The notes beneath the pieces were generated by a model. The model saw only the letters and a program-made list of their open reading frames with translations, was not told where the DNA came from and did not search any database. Shown here one piece after another: positions 1 through 8,298 of a stretch of DNA of 64,000 nucleotides; within the stretch, counting starts at the first letter, position 1, and each line of letters opens with the position of its first letter. Position numbers and translations under genes: made by a program. Source of the stretch: Novosphingobium sp. ERN07 (GTDB taxonomy: Bacteria; Pseudomonadota; Alphaproteobacteria; Sphingomonadales; Sphingomonadaceae); NCBI RefSeq assembly GCF_012641335.1, contig NZ_JABAID010000001.1, forward strand, positions 434,001 through 498,000. The letters are read 5' to 3'.

Positions 1-1
1 G

Positions 2-1549
2 ATCCAGCATATGATTGCCGCGCAACCTAACCTCACGGTGATCGGGGGAGAGGCAGCCGCGCTCCACATGGAACAGGGCGCTGTCGCCGGCATCGATCTT
101 TCCGATGGCACGCGGCTGCGGGGCAGGGCGGTTGTGCTCTGCACCGGCACGTTTCTCGGCGGGCGTCTGTTCCGTGGCGAAGAGCGGATGGACGGAGGCC
201 GCATTGGTGAGGATTCCGCGCACAGGCTCGCCCAGCAATTGCGCGCTGCCGATCTGCCGATGGCGCGGCTGAAGACCGGCACCCCGCCGCGCATCGATGG
301 CCGCACCATCGATTGGGCGCGGCTGCCCGAACAGCCAAGCGATGCCGATCCGTGGGTTATGTCGCCGCTCACGCCATCGCGTCCACTGCCGCAGGTGTTC
401 TGTACCATCGCCCGCACCAATGAACACACCCATGATATCATTCGCGGCGGGCTTGATCGTTCGCCACTGTTTACCGGCGCGATTGGGGCGCAAGGCCCGC
501 GCTATTGCCCGTCTATCGAGGACAAGATCCACCGCTTTGGTGACCGGGACGGGCATCAAATCTTTCTTGAACCCGAAGGGTTAGACGATACCGCCGTCTA
601 TCCGAACGGCGTTTCCACCTCGCTTCCCACCGATGTGCAGGTGGCGATGATCCGGTCGATGGAGGGGTTGGAACAGGCGGTAATCACTGTTCCCGGCTAT
701 GCCGTGGAATACGATCACATCGATCCGCGTGCGCTGCGCCGCAGCCTCGAAGTGAAGGCTATTCCCGGCCTTTACTGCGCCGGACAGATCAACGGCACCA
801 CCGGATATGAAGAAGCCGCCGCGCAGGGCCTCATCGCTGGCATGTATGCCGCTGCCTCGGTGTTGGGTCGCGATGCGCCCGAACTGGATCGCGCCAATTC
901 CTACATGGCGGTGATGGTCGATGACCTGACGCTTCACGGCGTCAGCGAACCCTATCGGATGCTCACCGCGCGTGCCGAATATCGCCTGCGCCTGCGCGCC
1001 AACAATGCCTCCACGCGGCTAACGCCGCTTGGCCTTGCGGTCGGCTGTATCGGGAAAGAGCGTCGTCGCTGGTTCGAATTCCGTCTTGCGCAACGGCAGA
1101 GCCTTGAAAGCGCTCTGGCGCAGCAGGCAACGCCTACTGAACTCAACCGTGCGGGAATGCCGGTTCGCGCCGATGGTACACGCCGCCCGTTGAACGAATG
1201 GCTGCGCTTCCCTGAAGTCACGCTTGGTTCGCTTGGCGCTTGGTTGGGCGATGAAGCCTTCGATCCGCAACTGGCCGAAGAGGTGGAGGAAGACGCCGCT
1301 TATGCGCCCTACCTCGTGCGCCAAGATGCCGAATTGCGCGATCTGCGGGCGTCCGACGCGATGCAACTGGGGGAGGGCTTTCCCTTCGCAGAGGTTCCCG
1401 GCCTTTCACGTGAAATGGTCGAACGTCTGGATAAAGCGCAGCCCGATACGCTCGCTGCCGCCGGACGCATAGCCGGGATTACCCCTGCGGCGCTGGCCAG
1501 CCTGCTGGTTCATGCGCGCCGCCGCAACAGTTCGGACGTAGCGGTATGA
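2..1549 (+). CDS. mnmG: tRNA uridine-5-carboxymethylaminomethyl(34) synthesis enzyme MnmG (5' end outside window)
   Basis: FAD-dependent enzyme that works with MnmE to install the cmnm5 group on wobble uridine 34 of certain tRNAs. The reading frame is open from the first bases, so the N-terminal Rossmann motif lies outside the window; about 515 of the usual ~620 residues are visible. Recognisable family blocks in order are [50 protein letters not shown], the FAD-contacting [17 protein letters not shown] and [16 protein letters not shown], followed by the C-terminal helical domain. It ends in an ATGA overlap with rsmG, the usual gidA-gidB arrangement near bacterial origins. A degenerate parS-like palindrome lies inside the coding sequence at 1402-1417. 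Confidence 0.97.
   Translation: MQHMIAAQPNLTVIGGEAAALHMEQGAVAGIDLSDGTRLRGRAVVLCTGTFLGGRLFRGEERMDGGRIGEDSAHRLAQQLRAADLPMARLKTGTPPRIDGRTIDWARLPEQPSDADPWVMSPLTPSRPLPQVFCTIARTNEHTHDIIRGGLDRSPLFTGAIGAQGPRYCPSIEDKIHRFGDRDGHQIFLEPEGLDDTAVYPNGVSTSLPTDVQVAMIRSMEGLEQAVITVPGYAVEYDHIDPRALRRSLEVKAIPGLYCAGQINGTTGYEEAAAQGLIAGMYAAASVLGRDAPELDRANSYMAVMVDDLTLHGVSEPYRMLTARAEYRLRLRANNASTRLTPLGLAVGCIGKERRRWFEFRLAQRQSLESALAQQATPTELNRAGMPVRADGTRRPLNEWLRFPEVTLGSLGAWLGDEAFDPQLAEEVEEDAAYAPYLVRQDAELRDLRASDAMQLGEGFPFAEVPGLSREMVERLDKAQPDTLAAAGRIAGITPAALASLLVHARRRNSSDVAV
1402..1417. other. parS: degenerate parS-like site
   Basis: The 12-bp palindromic core TTTCACGTGAAA (1404-1415) matches the centre of the ParB-binding consensus TGTTTCACGTGAAACA, but the outer two bases on each side differ. 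It lies inside mnmG, about 330 bp from a perfect site, so it may be a weak accessory ParB site. Confidence 0.5.
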
Positions 1550-2226
1550 GCGTTCTAGTGACTGAAACAGAGGCTCAGGATTGGCTGCGCGACAAGCTGG
1601 GCGTCAACGCATCGGGCATGGATCGGCTGTCGCGTCTGGTCGATCTCCTGCTTGAGGAGAACGAGCGCCAGAACCTCGTGGCGCGTGGCACTTTGCCGCA
1701 TGTGTGGGTTCGCCACATTGTTGATTCGGCACAACTTCTTCATGTTTCACGTGAAACATTGCCTGCGGGCGAATGGCTCGATCTCGGCACGGGCGCGGGA
1801 TTTCCAGGCTTGGCAATTGCGGCGCTTCAGCTGGACCGCCCCGTCACCCTTGTCGATTCGCGTCGCTTGCGCACTGAATGGTTGCAGCGTGCGGCTGATG
1901 CACTCGGCCTCGCCAATGTTCGTGTCGTCCTTTCGCGGGTCGAGGACTTGCCTTCCGGTCCACACGCCGTGATTTCGGCCCGCGCATTTGCGCCGTTGGA
2001 CAAACTCGTGACTCTTTCCGCGCGCTTTTCCACACCAGACACGCTCTGGCTGTTGCCGAAAGGGGCAAGGGCAGCGCAAGAATTGCAGATGCTCCCCGAA
2101 TCATGGAATCACCTGTTCCACGTGGAACAATCGCTCACCGATGCGAACGCCGGCATCATCACCGGCCGCCTCCTCGGCGAAAAAGCAGCTCCTGCGCATG
2201 TATTTCGTCAACGAGGCCATAAATGA
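1546..2226 (+). CDS. rsmG: 16S rRNA (guanine(527)-N7)-methyltransferase RsmG
   Basis: Methylates N7 of G527 in 16S rRNA using S-adenosylmethionine. The 226-residue protein has the family's length. Its SAM-binding glycine motif is [15 protein letters not shown] at about residues 78-92, followed by the acidic-loop strand [15 protein letters not shown]. The start ATG overlaps the mnmG stop and the stop overlaps the parA start (both ATGA), so mnmG-rsmG-parA-parB is probably one translationally coupled operon. Two parS-type palindromes are embedded in the coding sequence (1743-1758 and 2114-2129). The first is read in this frame as FHVKH-like codons that look constrained by the DNA site rather than by the protein. 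Confidence 0.97.
   Translation: MSVLVTETEAQDWLRDKLGVNASGMDRLSRLVDLLLEENERQNLVARGTLPHVWVRHIVDSAQLLHVSRETLPAGEWLDLGTGAGFPGLAIAALQLDRPVTLVDSRRLRTEWLQRAADALGLANVRVVLSRVEDLPSGPHAVISARAFAPLDKLVTLSARFSTPDTLWLLPKGARAAQELQMLPESWNHLFHVEQSLTDANAGIITGRLLGEKAAPAHVFRQRGHK
1743..1758. other. parS: parS centromere site (perfect consensus)
   Basis: TGTTTCACGTGAAACA is a perfect 16-bp palindrome identical to the widely conserved chromosomal parS consensus bound by ParB. It lies within rsmG, about 1.3 kb upstream of parB. Confidence 0.93.
2114..2129. other. parS: parS-type site (palindromic variant)
   Basis: TGTTCCACGTGGAACA is a perfect 16-bp palindrome differing from canonical parS by one symmetrical substitution (T/A to C/G) on each arm. 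It is inside the 3' part of rsmG, about 100 bp before parA. Symmetrical variants of this kind are usually still bound by ParB, but that is inference here. Confidence 0.8.
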
Positions 2227-2999
2227 TCACCATCGCAGTCGCAAACCAGAAAGGCGGCGTGGGCAAAACCACGACGGCGATCAACATCGCCACCGCGCTT
2301 GCCGCTACTGGCTGGAAGTCGTTGCTGATCGATCTTGATCCGCAGGGCAACTGCTCCACCGGCATCGGCATCTCCGCCGGAGAGCGTGAGCGGTCTTCGT
2401 ATGATCTGCTGATCGATCAGGCAGCGGTGGCGGACTGCGTTGTGCCGACGCGGATTCCGGGGCTCGATATCGTACCCGCCACGGTTGATCTTTCCGGTGC
2501 CGAAGTCGAACTCGTCAGTGTTGAAGATCGCACGCATCGACTGCGCAAAGTGCTGAATGGTGATACCGGGCACGACATCTGCCTGATCGATTGCCCGCCG
2601 TCGCTGGGCCTGTTGACGCTCAATGCGCTGACGGCGGCGGATACGATTCTGGTGCCTCTACAGTGCGAGTTTTTTGCGCTCGAAGGATTGAGCCAGTTGC
2701 TGCAAACCGTCGAGCGCGTGCAGGAGCGGTTCAATCCCGATCTGGGCATCCTTGGTATCGTGCTGACGATGTACGACCGGCGCAACCGGCTGACCGATCA
2801 GGTGGCTGATGACGTGCGTTCGTGCCTGCGCGACCTGGTGTTCGATAGCGTGATCCCGCGCAACGTGCGCCTGTCCGAAGCGCCGAGCCACGGGCTTCCC
2901 GCGCTGATCTATGACCATGCCTGCCCCGGATCGCAGGCCTATATGAAATTGGCGCGCGAGCTGATTGGCCGGTTGCCTGAACGGAGAAAAGCGGCATGA
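2223..2999 (+). CDS. parA: chromosome partitioning ATPase ParA
   Basis: ParA/Soj-type ATPase that binds DNA non-specifically in its ATP-bound dimer form and moves ParB-parS complexes along the nucleoid. The 258-residue protein opens with the deviant Walker A motif KGGVGKTT at residues 10-17. It then has LLIDLDPQGN and the Walker B-like ICLIDCPPSLGLLT, all diagnostic of chromosomal ParA. There is no N-terminal HTH, as expected for the chromosomal rather than the P1-plasmid type. The start overlaps the rsmG stop and the stop overlaps parB (both ATGA), giving coupled translation. Confidence 0.98.
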   Translation: MITIAVANQKGGVGKTTTAINIATALAATGWKSLLIDLDPQGNCSTGIGISAGERERSSYDLLIDQAAVADCVVPTRIPGLDIVPATVDLSGAEVELVSVEDRTHRLRKVLNGDTGHDICLIDCPPSLGLLTLNALTAADTILVPLQCEFFALEGLSQLLQTVERVQERFNPDLGILGIVLTMYDRRNRLTDQVADDVRSCLRDLVFDSVIPRNVRLSEAPSHGLPALIYDHACPGSQAYMKLARELIGRLPERRKAA

Positions 3000-3952
3000 G
3001 CGGCGAGGACGCAGCGGCAGAAACGGCGGTCAAGGCACCGGCACGGCGGACCGGGCTGGGCCGGGGGCTGGGCGCGTTGATGGGCGAAGTCCGGCGCGAG
3101 GAGCCGATTGCGCGGGTTTCCGTGTCTGGCACTGATGCCGCAGAGGCGCGCGATGGCGGGCTGGCGCTGCTGTCGGTCGCATCGATTGAGCCGCACCCCG
3201 ATCAGCCGCGCCGCCATTTCGATGAGGATGCGCTGGAGGAACTGGCGCAGTCCATTGCGGCACGCGGGGTCATTCAGCCGGTGGTGGTGCGCCCGCTGGG
3301 TGGCAACCGCTTCCAGCTTGTAGCGGGCGAACGGCGCTGGCGGGCGGCGCAGAAGGCGCGGGTTCACGAAATTCCCGCCATTGTCCGCAAGCTGGATGAT
3401 CGCGACGTGGCCGCACTGGCGCTGATCGAGAACTTGCAGCGCGAAGACCTGAATCCCGTCGAAGAAGCACAGGCTTATCAAAGACTTGCTGATAGCGAAG
3501 GGCTGACGCAGGCCGAGATCGCCAAGTTCGTGGACAAATCCCGCAGCCACGTGGCCAACATGATGCGCCTACTCGGTCTCCCCGAAGAAGTGCTGAACAT
3601 GGTGGTGCAGGGCGGGCTGTCGATGGGCCACGCCCGCGCGCTGATCAACGCGCCGGACCCGGCTGGACTGGCGCGGGAGGTTGTGGCCAAGGATCTTTCG
3701 GTACGCGATGCCGAAAAGCTGGTTCGCAAGGCTACGCGCCCGGAGGGCACGCGGCGACAGGCACGGGCGGGCCGCGATTCGGTGAGTGCGGCTGATCTGG
3801 CCGCGATCCAGCAGCATCTGGAAGACTTTCTGGGGCTGAAAGTGGCGATCCAGCCCGATGCAGATCCGGCGAGCGGTGCTGTGACGATTCGTTACAAGAA
3901 CCTTGATCAGTTGGATCTGATTTGCCAGCGGCTTACCGGCGGAGAGTTTTAA
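2996..3952 (+). CDS. parB: chromosome partitioning CTPase/DNA-binding protein ParB
   Basis: Binds parS, loads as a CTP-dependent DNA clamp and activates ParA ATPase. The 318-residue protein has the ParA-interacting GLGRGLGALMGE motif at about 20-31. The ParB/Srx N domain carries the CTP-binding GERRWRA at 111-117 and ENLQREDLNPVEEA. A central helix-turn-helix follows (LTQAEIAKFVDKSRSHVANMMRLL), and the C-terminal dimerisation domain ends GAVTIRYKNLDQLDLICQRL. The cognate parS sites lie just upstream in rsmG. The TAA stop is followed by about 150 bp of AT-richer intergenic DNA before the next gene. Confidence 0.98.
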   Translation: MSGEDAAAETAVKAPARRTGLGRGLGALMGEVRREEPIARVSVSGTDAAEARDGGLALLSVASIEPHPDQPRRHFDEDALEELAQSIAARGVIQPVVVRPLGGNRFQLVAGERRWRAAQKARVHEIPAIVRKLDDRDVAALALIENLQREDLNPVEEAQAYQRLADSEGLTQAEIAKFVDKSRSHVANMMRLLGLPEEVLNMVVQGGLSMGHARALINAPDPAGLAREVVAKDLSVRDAEKLVRKATRPEGTRRQARAGRDSVSAADLAAIQQHLEDFLGLKVAIQPDADPASGAVTIRYKNLDQLDLICQRLTGGEF

Positions 3953-4101
3953 GGCTTTGATATAAAGTCATTAATATGGCCACATGACATGTTTGATCAT
4001 GCCCAAATGGGCATTAATCAGTCAATTAAATTCTCGTTGACCGGAAGGGGGCCGCAGGCATAGGCTGCGGTCAAATAACCTGACCCCGGAGAGAATTTTC
4101 C

Positions 4102-5256
4102 ATGTCCCTCGATCTGATTCCGCGCACCGCCTATAACGAAGATCACGAAGCCTTTCGCCAGACGGTCCGCCGCTTTTTGCAGGACGAGATCGCGCCCAAT
4201 GCCGAAAAGTGGGGCGAGGCAGGCATCGTGCCCAAGGCGATTTGGCCCAAGGCTGGCGAACTGGGGATGCTGTGCCCGACGGTGCCCGAAGATTACGGCG
4301 GGCTGGGGCTTGACTTTGGTTACAACGCCATCGTGGACGAAGAGAGCAGCTATTACGGGCGCGTGGCGACCGGCTTTTCGCTGCAATCGGATATCGTTGC
4401 CAATTACCTCGTGTCTTATGGGTCTGAAGAGCAGAAGCAGAAGTGGCTGCCCAAGATGGTTTCGGGTGAGGTGGTAACCGCCATCGCCATGACCGAACCG
4501 GGCACCGGGTCCGACCTTCAGGGGATGCGCACCACCGCGAAGAAGGACGGCAACCATTATGTGATCAACGGGTCCAAGACCTATATCACCAATGGCCAGA
4601 ACGCCGACCTGATTCTGGTGTGCTGCAAGACCGATACCGACGTGCAGCCTGCGTGGAAGGGCGTTTCGATCGTGCTGGTCGAGGCGGATCGCGAAGGCTT
4701 CAAGCGCGGGCGCAATCTTGACAAGATCGGGCAGGATGAGGCCGATACGTCCGAACTTTTCTTTGAAGATGTGCGAGTGCCGATCACCAATTGCCTTGGC
4801 GAAGAGGGCAAGGGCTTCATCTATCTGATGAGCGAACTACCGCAGGAGCGCCTTTCGATTGCCGTGGGCGCGCAGGCTTCGGCGCAGAAGGCGTTCGACG
4901 ATACGGTGGAGTTCACGCGCGACCGCAAGGCGTTCGGCAAGCCGATCCTTGATTTCCAGAACACCCGCTTCACGCTGGCCGATATCAAGGCGAAGCTGCA
5001 GGTGGGCTGGGCGCATCTTGACTGGGCACTTGCGCGGCATCTGAAGAAGGAACTGACGCCGGAAGAGGGCGCTGCGGCCAAGCTGTGGCACACCGAACTG
5101 CAGTGGGAGGTCATGGACAAGTGCCTGCAGCTTCACGGCGGCGCGGGTTACATGAACGAATATGCCATTGCGCGGGCTTGGCGCGGCGCGCGCGTGACGC
5201 GCATCTTCGGCGGGACGAACGAGATCATGAAGGAGCTGATCGGCCGCAAGCTGTGA
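4102..5256 (+). CDS. acyl-CoA dehydrogenase, long-chain (LCAD-like) type
   Basis: FAD-dependent alpha,beta-dehydrogenation of acyl-CoA, first step of beta-oxidation. The 384 residues include the FAD/substrate blocks AIAMTEPGTGSDLQGMRTTA and NGSKTYITNGQNADL, then RKAFGKPILDFQNTRF, CLQLHGGAGYMNEY and GGTNEIMKELIGR. In short/medium-chain enzymes the catalytic base is the Glu of YEGT near the C terminus. Here that position is Gly (RIFGGTNE), as in mitochondrial LCAD, where a Glu in the ELPQERL region serves instead; ELPQERL is present here at about residues 247-253. The gene is probably monocistronic, with a 12-bp-stem terminator immediately after the stop. The chain-length preference is inferred from this similarity only. 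Confidence 0.95.
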   Translation: MSLDLIPRTAYNEDHEAFRQTVRRFLQDEIAPNAEKWGEAGIVPKAIWPKAGELGMLCPTVPEDYGGLGLDFGYNAIVDEESSYYGRVATGFSLQSDIVANYLVSYGSEEQKQKWLPKMVSGEVVTAIAMTEPGTGSDLQGMRTTAKKDGNHYVINGSKTYITNGQNADLILVCCKTDTDVQPAWKGVSIVLVEADREGFKRGRNLDKIGQDEADTSELFFEDVRVPITNCLGEEGKGFIYLMSELPQERLSIAVGAQASAQKAFDDTVEFTRDRKAFGKPILDFQNTRFTLADIKAKLQVGWAHLDWALARHLKKELTPEEGAAAKLWHTELQWEVMDKCLQLHGGAGYMNEYAIARAWRGARVTRIFGGTNEIMKELIGRKL

Positions 5257-5259
5257 TGT

Positions 5260-5291
5260 GACAGGGGAGGCACGTGGCCTCCCCTGTCTTT
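5260..5291 (+). terminator. intrinsic terminator after acyl-CoA dehydrogenase
   Basis: Perfect 12-bp stem (GACAGGGGAGGC at 5260-5271 with GCCTCCCCTGTC at 5277-5288), 5-nt loop ACGTG and a short T-run, starting 3 nt after the stop codon. Confidence 0.85.
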
Positions 5292-5312
5292 GTCCGCGCT
5301 GTTGCGTGCTGG

Positions 5313-5332
5313 ATTCCCGCCTCCGCGGGAAT
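5313..5332. repeat. REP-like short palindrome
   Basis: ATTCCCGC - CTCC - GCGGGAAT: an 8-bp perfect stem with a 4-nt loop, followed by GACGAAGG. This GGATTCCCGC...GCGGGAATGAC type of palindrome is a common dispersed extragenic repeat in proteobacterial genomes. Only one copy is seen in this window. Confidence 0.6.
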
Positions 5333-5371
5333 GACGAAGGTTGAGGGGCGGGTAGTACTGGCCCATCCCCG

Positions 5372-5407
5372 GCCCTTCCCGTTTGCGGGAGGGGCGTTTT
5401 CTGTCTT
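5372..5407 (+). terminator. terminator-like hairpin
   Basis: GCCCTTCCCG (5372-5381) pairs with CGGGAGGGGC (5386-5395) with one G-T wobble and loop TTTG, followed by GTTTTCTGTCTT. A second hairpin in the 230-bp gap before the reductase gene; it could catch read-through or be a repeat element. Confidence 0.55.
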
Positions 5408-5486
5408 AACCCATCGCTTAAATCCGGTTGCAATCGACACTGATTTTGCCAAGCTGCCGCCATAACGAAAACAGGCGGAGAGGATC

Positions 5487-6656
5487 ATGGACAAGTCGGC
5501 GCGGCCCTATGACATCGTGGTCTATGGGGCGACGGGGTTTACCGGACGGCTGGTGGCGGAATATCTGGCGCGGCATTATGGGCAGGAAGGGCCGCGCTGG
5601 GCGATGGCCGGGCGCTCGCTTGCAAAGCTGGCCGAAGTGCGGTCGCTGATCGACGCGCCGAAGAACACGCCCTTGATCGTGGCCGATGCTTCTGACCCGG
5701 CGAGCCTTGCTGCGATGGTCGAGCAGGCGCGCGTGGTGGTGACCACGGTGGGACCATATCAGCTTTATGGTGAGCCACTGCTGGCGGCCTGTCTGGCGGC
5801 AGGGACCGACTATGCCGATCTGTGCGGCGAGCCGGTGTGGATGCGCCAGATGATCGATAAATATGGCGAAGAGGCCGCACGGACAGGCGCACGTATCTGT
5901 TTCTCCAGTGGGTTCGATTCGATCCCGTTCGATCTGGGCGTTTTGATGTTGCAGCAGGAAGCCGTGGCGCGCTTTGGCCGCCCAGCCCCGCGCGTGAAAG
6001 GGCGCGTGAGGGGCATGAAAGGCGGCGCTTCGGGCGGCACGGCGGCCAGCCTTAAGGCGACGCTCGCGGCGCTGGGGCGCGATCCTTCACTGATCCCGCT
6101 GATGCAGAGCGCGTTCTGTTTGACGCCGGGTTTTGAAGGGCCAGCGCAGCCTGCAGGCGATGTGGTACAACACGACGATGCGTTGGGAAGCTGGGAAGCG
6201 CCGTTCATCATGGCGGCGATCAACGTGAAGAATGTGCACCGCACCAATGCCTTGCTGGGCCATCTGTGGGGCGCCGATTTCGTCTATGACGAGATGGTGC
6301 TGACCGGGCCGGGCGATCAGGGTAAGGCGATTGCCGAACATATGGCCAGGACGCCGATGATCGGCCGCCCAGACGATCCGCAGCCGGGCGAAGGGCCTTC
6401 CAAGGAAGAGCGCGAGACGGGCTTTTACGATGTGCTGTTCGTGGGCGAGATGCCCGATGGGCAGGTGATCCGCTATGGCGTGAAGGGGCGATACGATCCG
6501 GGCTATGGATCGACCAGCAGGATGATCGCGGAAACGGGAATTGCGCTGCTTTCAAGCAAGGCAGAGGGAGGTATTGGCACGCCGGGCGCGATTTTGGGAG
6601 AGGCGCTGGTTCAGCGGTTGCGCGCGCATGCGGAAATCAGCTTCGCGGCGGAGTGA
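5487..6656 (+). CDS. saccharopine dehydrogenase-fold NAD(P)-dependent reductase (trans-acting enoyl reductase-like)
   Basis: A 389-residue protein of the saccharopine dehydrogenase/trans-acting enoyl reductase family. The N-terminal Rossmann motif is GATGFTG at residues 14-20, and GPYQLYGEPLLAACLAAGTDYADLCGE is the family's second conserved block. A CFSSGFDSIPFDLGV segment and a long C-terminal lobe ending in a predicted amphipathic region follow. Mycobacterial members reduce double bonds in polyketide lipids; the role in proteobacteria is not established, and the substrate here is unknown. A clear Shine-Dalgarno (GGCGGAGAGG) precedes the ATG. It appears to stand alone between the fatty-acid dehydrogenase (upstream, same strand) and the convergent globin gene. 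Confidence 0.85.
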   Translation: MDKSARPYDIVVYGATGFTGRLVAEYLARHYGQEGPRWAMAGRSLAKLAEVRSLIDAPKNTPLIVADASDPASLAAMVEQARVVVTTVGPYQLYGEPLLAACLAAGTDYADLCGEPVWMRQMIDKYGEEAARTGARICFSSGFDSIPFDLGVLMLQQEAVARFGRPAPRVKGRVRGMKGGASGGTAASLKATLAALGRDPSLIPLMQSAFCLTPGFEGPAQPAGDVVQHDDALGSWEAPFIMAAINVKNVHRTNALLGHLWGADFVYDEMVLTGPGDQGKAIAEHMARTPMIGRPDDPQPGEGPSKEERETGFYDVLFVGEMPDGQVIRYGVKGRYDPGYGSTSRMIAETGIALLSSKAEGGIGTPGAILGEALVQRLRAHAEISFAAE

Positions 6657-6733
6657 TGGACGAAGCCCGCCTGCCTGACGGAGGGTCGAGAACAGGCGGG
6701 CTTGCTTGTGCAGAATGACCGTTCGGGGGTTGG

Positions 6734-7177
6734 TCAATCTGCCAAAGCGTAAGCCTCAGCCTCTGCGGCGACAAGGATATCGGCCAGCATCCAGTAGGCT
6801 TCGCCCCATGCGCCGAGCACTTCGTCGGTAGCCACATCGGCGCCCAACACATCGCGGATTGCTGGCAGCAGGGCTTCGGCCACATAAGGATAGTGTTCGG
6901 CTTTCACGCCGGTTTCGACATGGCGCTGGACCATGCGGGTCACTGCAGGGCCAAGGTTCTCAAGCTTGTCGATGTTCTTGGCATAGGCGAGGATCGCGCC
7001 GGCCAGACGGCGCGGCTGTTCGCCGCTTTCCTGTGCGGCTTGGTCAAACATCGCTTTCACATCTTCGCTCTGGAACAGGCGCTTGTACATCGCGGTCGTG
7101 ATCTCGATCCCGTGCTTTTCGATGGCGGGGGCGGTGGTTTTCACAATGGCTTTGGCGTGTTCGGAAGCGGTGCGCAT
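6734..7177 (-). CDS. single-domain globin of the flavohemoglobin type
   Basis: A 147-residue haem protein matching the globin domain of flavohemoglobins, which detoxify NO. The diagnostic residues are in place: Tyr31 (B10) in MYKRLF, Gln54 (E7), proximal His86 (F8) in MVQRHVETG, and Tyr96 in EHYPYV. The FAD/NAD reductase domain is absent, so electrons must come from another protein, or the role is binding/sensing. The start ATG at 7177 is chosen because the open frame upstream runs through the operator region into the divergent regulator and shows no globin similarity. It is divergent from an NsrR-like Rrf2 gene with a repeated GGTATT operator between them, so nitrosative-stress induction is likely. 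Confidence 0.88.
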   Translation of the reverse strand: MRTASEHAKAIVKTTAPAIEKHGIEITTAMYKRLFQSEDVKAMFDQAAQESGEQPRRLAGAILAYAKNIDKLENLGPAVTRMVQRHVETGVKAEHYPYVAEALLPAIRDVLGADVATDEVLGAWGEAYWMLADILVAAEAEAYALAD

Positions 7178-7193
7178 CAGGGATCTCCAATCT

Positions 7194-7215
7194 GGTATTG
7201 AAAATACCGGTATTT
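7194..7215. promoter_or_regulatory. candidate NsrR-type operator between globin and Rrf2 genes
   Basis: Three GGTATT/AATACC half-sites are stacked here: GGTATT (7194-7199), AATACC (7203-7208) and GGTATT (7209-7214). The last two form the perfect palindrome AAATACCGGTATTT (7202-7215). It lies 17 bp upstream of the globin start codon and 43 bp upstream of the Rrf2 start, suitably placed to control both genes. Confidence 0.65.
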
Positions 7216-7257
7216 GGATTGCTTGATTTTCGCAAGGAGAAAATTGATAGGTCTGGA

Positions 7258-7707
7258 ATGCAACTGACACAGCACACTGACTTTGGCCTGCGCCTGCTGA
7301 TCGTGCTGGCGCGCAAGAGCGGACCGGTGAGCCTGCCTGCGTTCTCCGCCGAACAGGGGCTGAGCTATCATCACGTTGCCAAAGTGGCGCAGGCGCTGGT
7401 GCAGGCGGGGTTTGCCGTATCGCAGCGCGGGCGCAGCGGGGGGATCGCGCTGGCGCGGCCTGCCGGCGATATCGGCGTAGGCGATGTGGTGCGCAAGCTG
7501 GAGCGCGGGATGCGGCTGGCGGACTGCGCAACGTGCGCGCTGAAAGCCGATTGTGGGCTGAGCAGTGTGCTGGCCGAAGCGCTGGCGGCGTTTATGGGCG
7601 TGCTGGACCGTTATACGCTGGCCGATGTCTCGCGCGAAGGGGCGGCGGCGTTTGCGCCTTGGACGGCGCTGCCGGTGGCGCCGGGCTGCGCGGTTGTGGA
7701 ATCTTAA
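7258..7707 (+). CDS. Rrf2 family transcriptional regulator, NsrR-like
   Basis: A 149-residue winged-helix regulator beginning MQLTQHTDFGLRLL, the hallmark start of NsrR/IscR proteins. The recognition helix region is YHHVAKVAQALVQAGF, and the wing is RGRSGGIALARP. Three cysteines (Cys90, Cys93, Cys99) fit the Fe-S cluster ligand pattern; NsrR proteins sense NO through such a cluster. The start at 7258 is supported by AAGGAG at 7244-7249 and by family alignment; the frame extends further upstream but into the operator. It is divergent from the globin gene, which is its most probable target. The alternative that it senses iron-sulfur status like IscR is less likely given the neighbour. Confidence 0.88.
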   Translation: MQLTQHTDFGLRLLIVLARKSGPVSLPAFSAEQGLSYHHVAKVAQALVQAGFAVSQRGRSGGIALARPAGDIGVGDVVRKLERGMRLADCATCALKADCGLSSVLAEALAAFMGVLDRYTLADVSREGAAAFAPWTALPVAPGCAVVES

Positions 7708-7709
7708 GG

Positions 7710-8135
7710 TTATTGGCCCTTCTTGAGCGCGGCGACGCAAGAGGCGCGATCCACATCGCGGCCATCGCCGCGGCGGGCATCGACATAGGTCGCGGTGGGC
7801 TTACTGCTGCCGGATTGCGGGTAGAGATAGACGTCGAGAATGCATGCGGTGCCGGTCCACTGCATCTTGCGGGCGTCATCCTCGATCACATCAAGCCGTG
7901 GCGTGCCGAAGGTGCGGCCAAGCTGGAGGGCATCGGCCCCGATCACGCCCTCAAGGCCCGGTGCCATCTGCACTTGCGCCGTGGGGCGCTGTGCGGGCGT
8001 GGTGCGCGGGATGGTGTTGCGCGTGGGCGGGGGCGTGGAGCGGACCTGCGTGGTCCGGCCCGCAGGCGCGGCTCCACCGCCGCCGCAGGAAGCGAGCAGC
8101 AGGGCGAGCGGGAGGGCGGCTGAAGCAAGGCGCAT
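7710..8135 (-). CDS. putative lipoprotein of unknown function
   Basis: A 141-residue hypothetical protein. A short hydrophobic signal ends in a lipobox (LLASC, Cys17), followed by a glycine stretch and a Pro/Thr-rich linker to about residue 60. A small C-terminal domain contains LDVIEDDARKMQWTGTACILDVYLYP, with two cysteines that could form a disulfide. The start at 8135 is chosen because the signal peptide begins there; 18 upstream codons lack signal character. It converges on the Rrf2 gene with only 2 bp between stops. I do not recognise a family with known function. Confidence 0.7.
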   Translation of the reverse strand: MRLASAALPLALLLASCGGGGAAPAGRTTQVRSTPPPTRNTIPRTTPAQRPTAQVQMAPGLEGVIGADALQLGRTFGTPRLDVIEDDARKMQWTGTACILDVYLYPQSGSSKPTATYVDARRGDGRDVDRASCVAALKKGQ

Positions 8136-8298
8136 GGTCACGCCGAGGGGATGCAGCGACGGCGCATGATGGTCAACGTGGTTCCGCACGGCATGGCGCA
8201 GCGACGGAGCGTTCCGGCGCTTGCTGCACTATCTTGCTGCACTGCAATGAAACGGCTAGTCCCTCTGCCAACTTACCCCGAAATGGAGCCATTCCTGC

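Noticed and set aside
60..75. Fourth parS-like match in mnmG
   Set aside because: Only 13 of 16 positions match the symmetrical variant and the central CpG is changed to CA, so it is not listed as a site.
4014..4029. TTAA-N8-TTAA before the acyl-CoA dehydrogenase gene
   Set aside because: Spacing is 8, not the 7 bp of CtrA sites, and the flanking bases do not fit.
7178..7531. Upstream extension of the globin frame
   Set aside because: Runs through the operator into the Rrf2 gene and is Arg/Ala-rich without globin similarity; start at 7177 is preferred.
8221..8243. Direct repeat TTGCTGCACT at 13-bp period upstream of the PfkB gene
   Set aside because: Only two short copies; no promoter or operator pattern supports a function.
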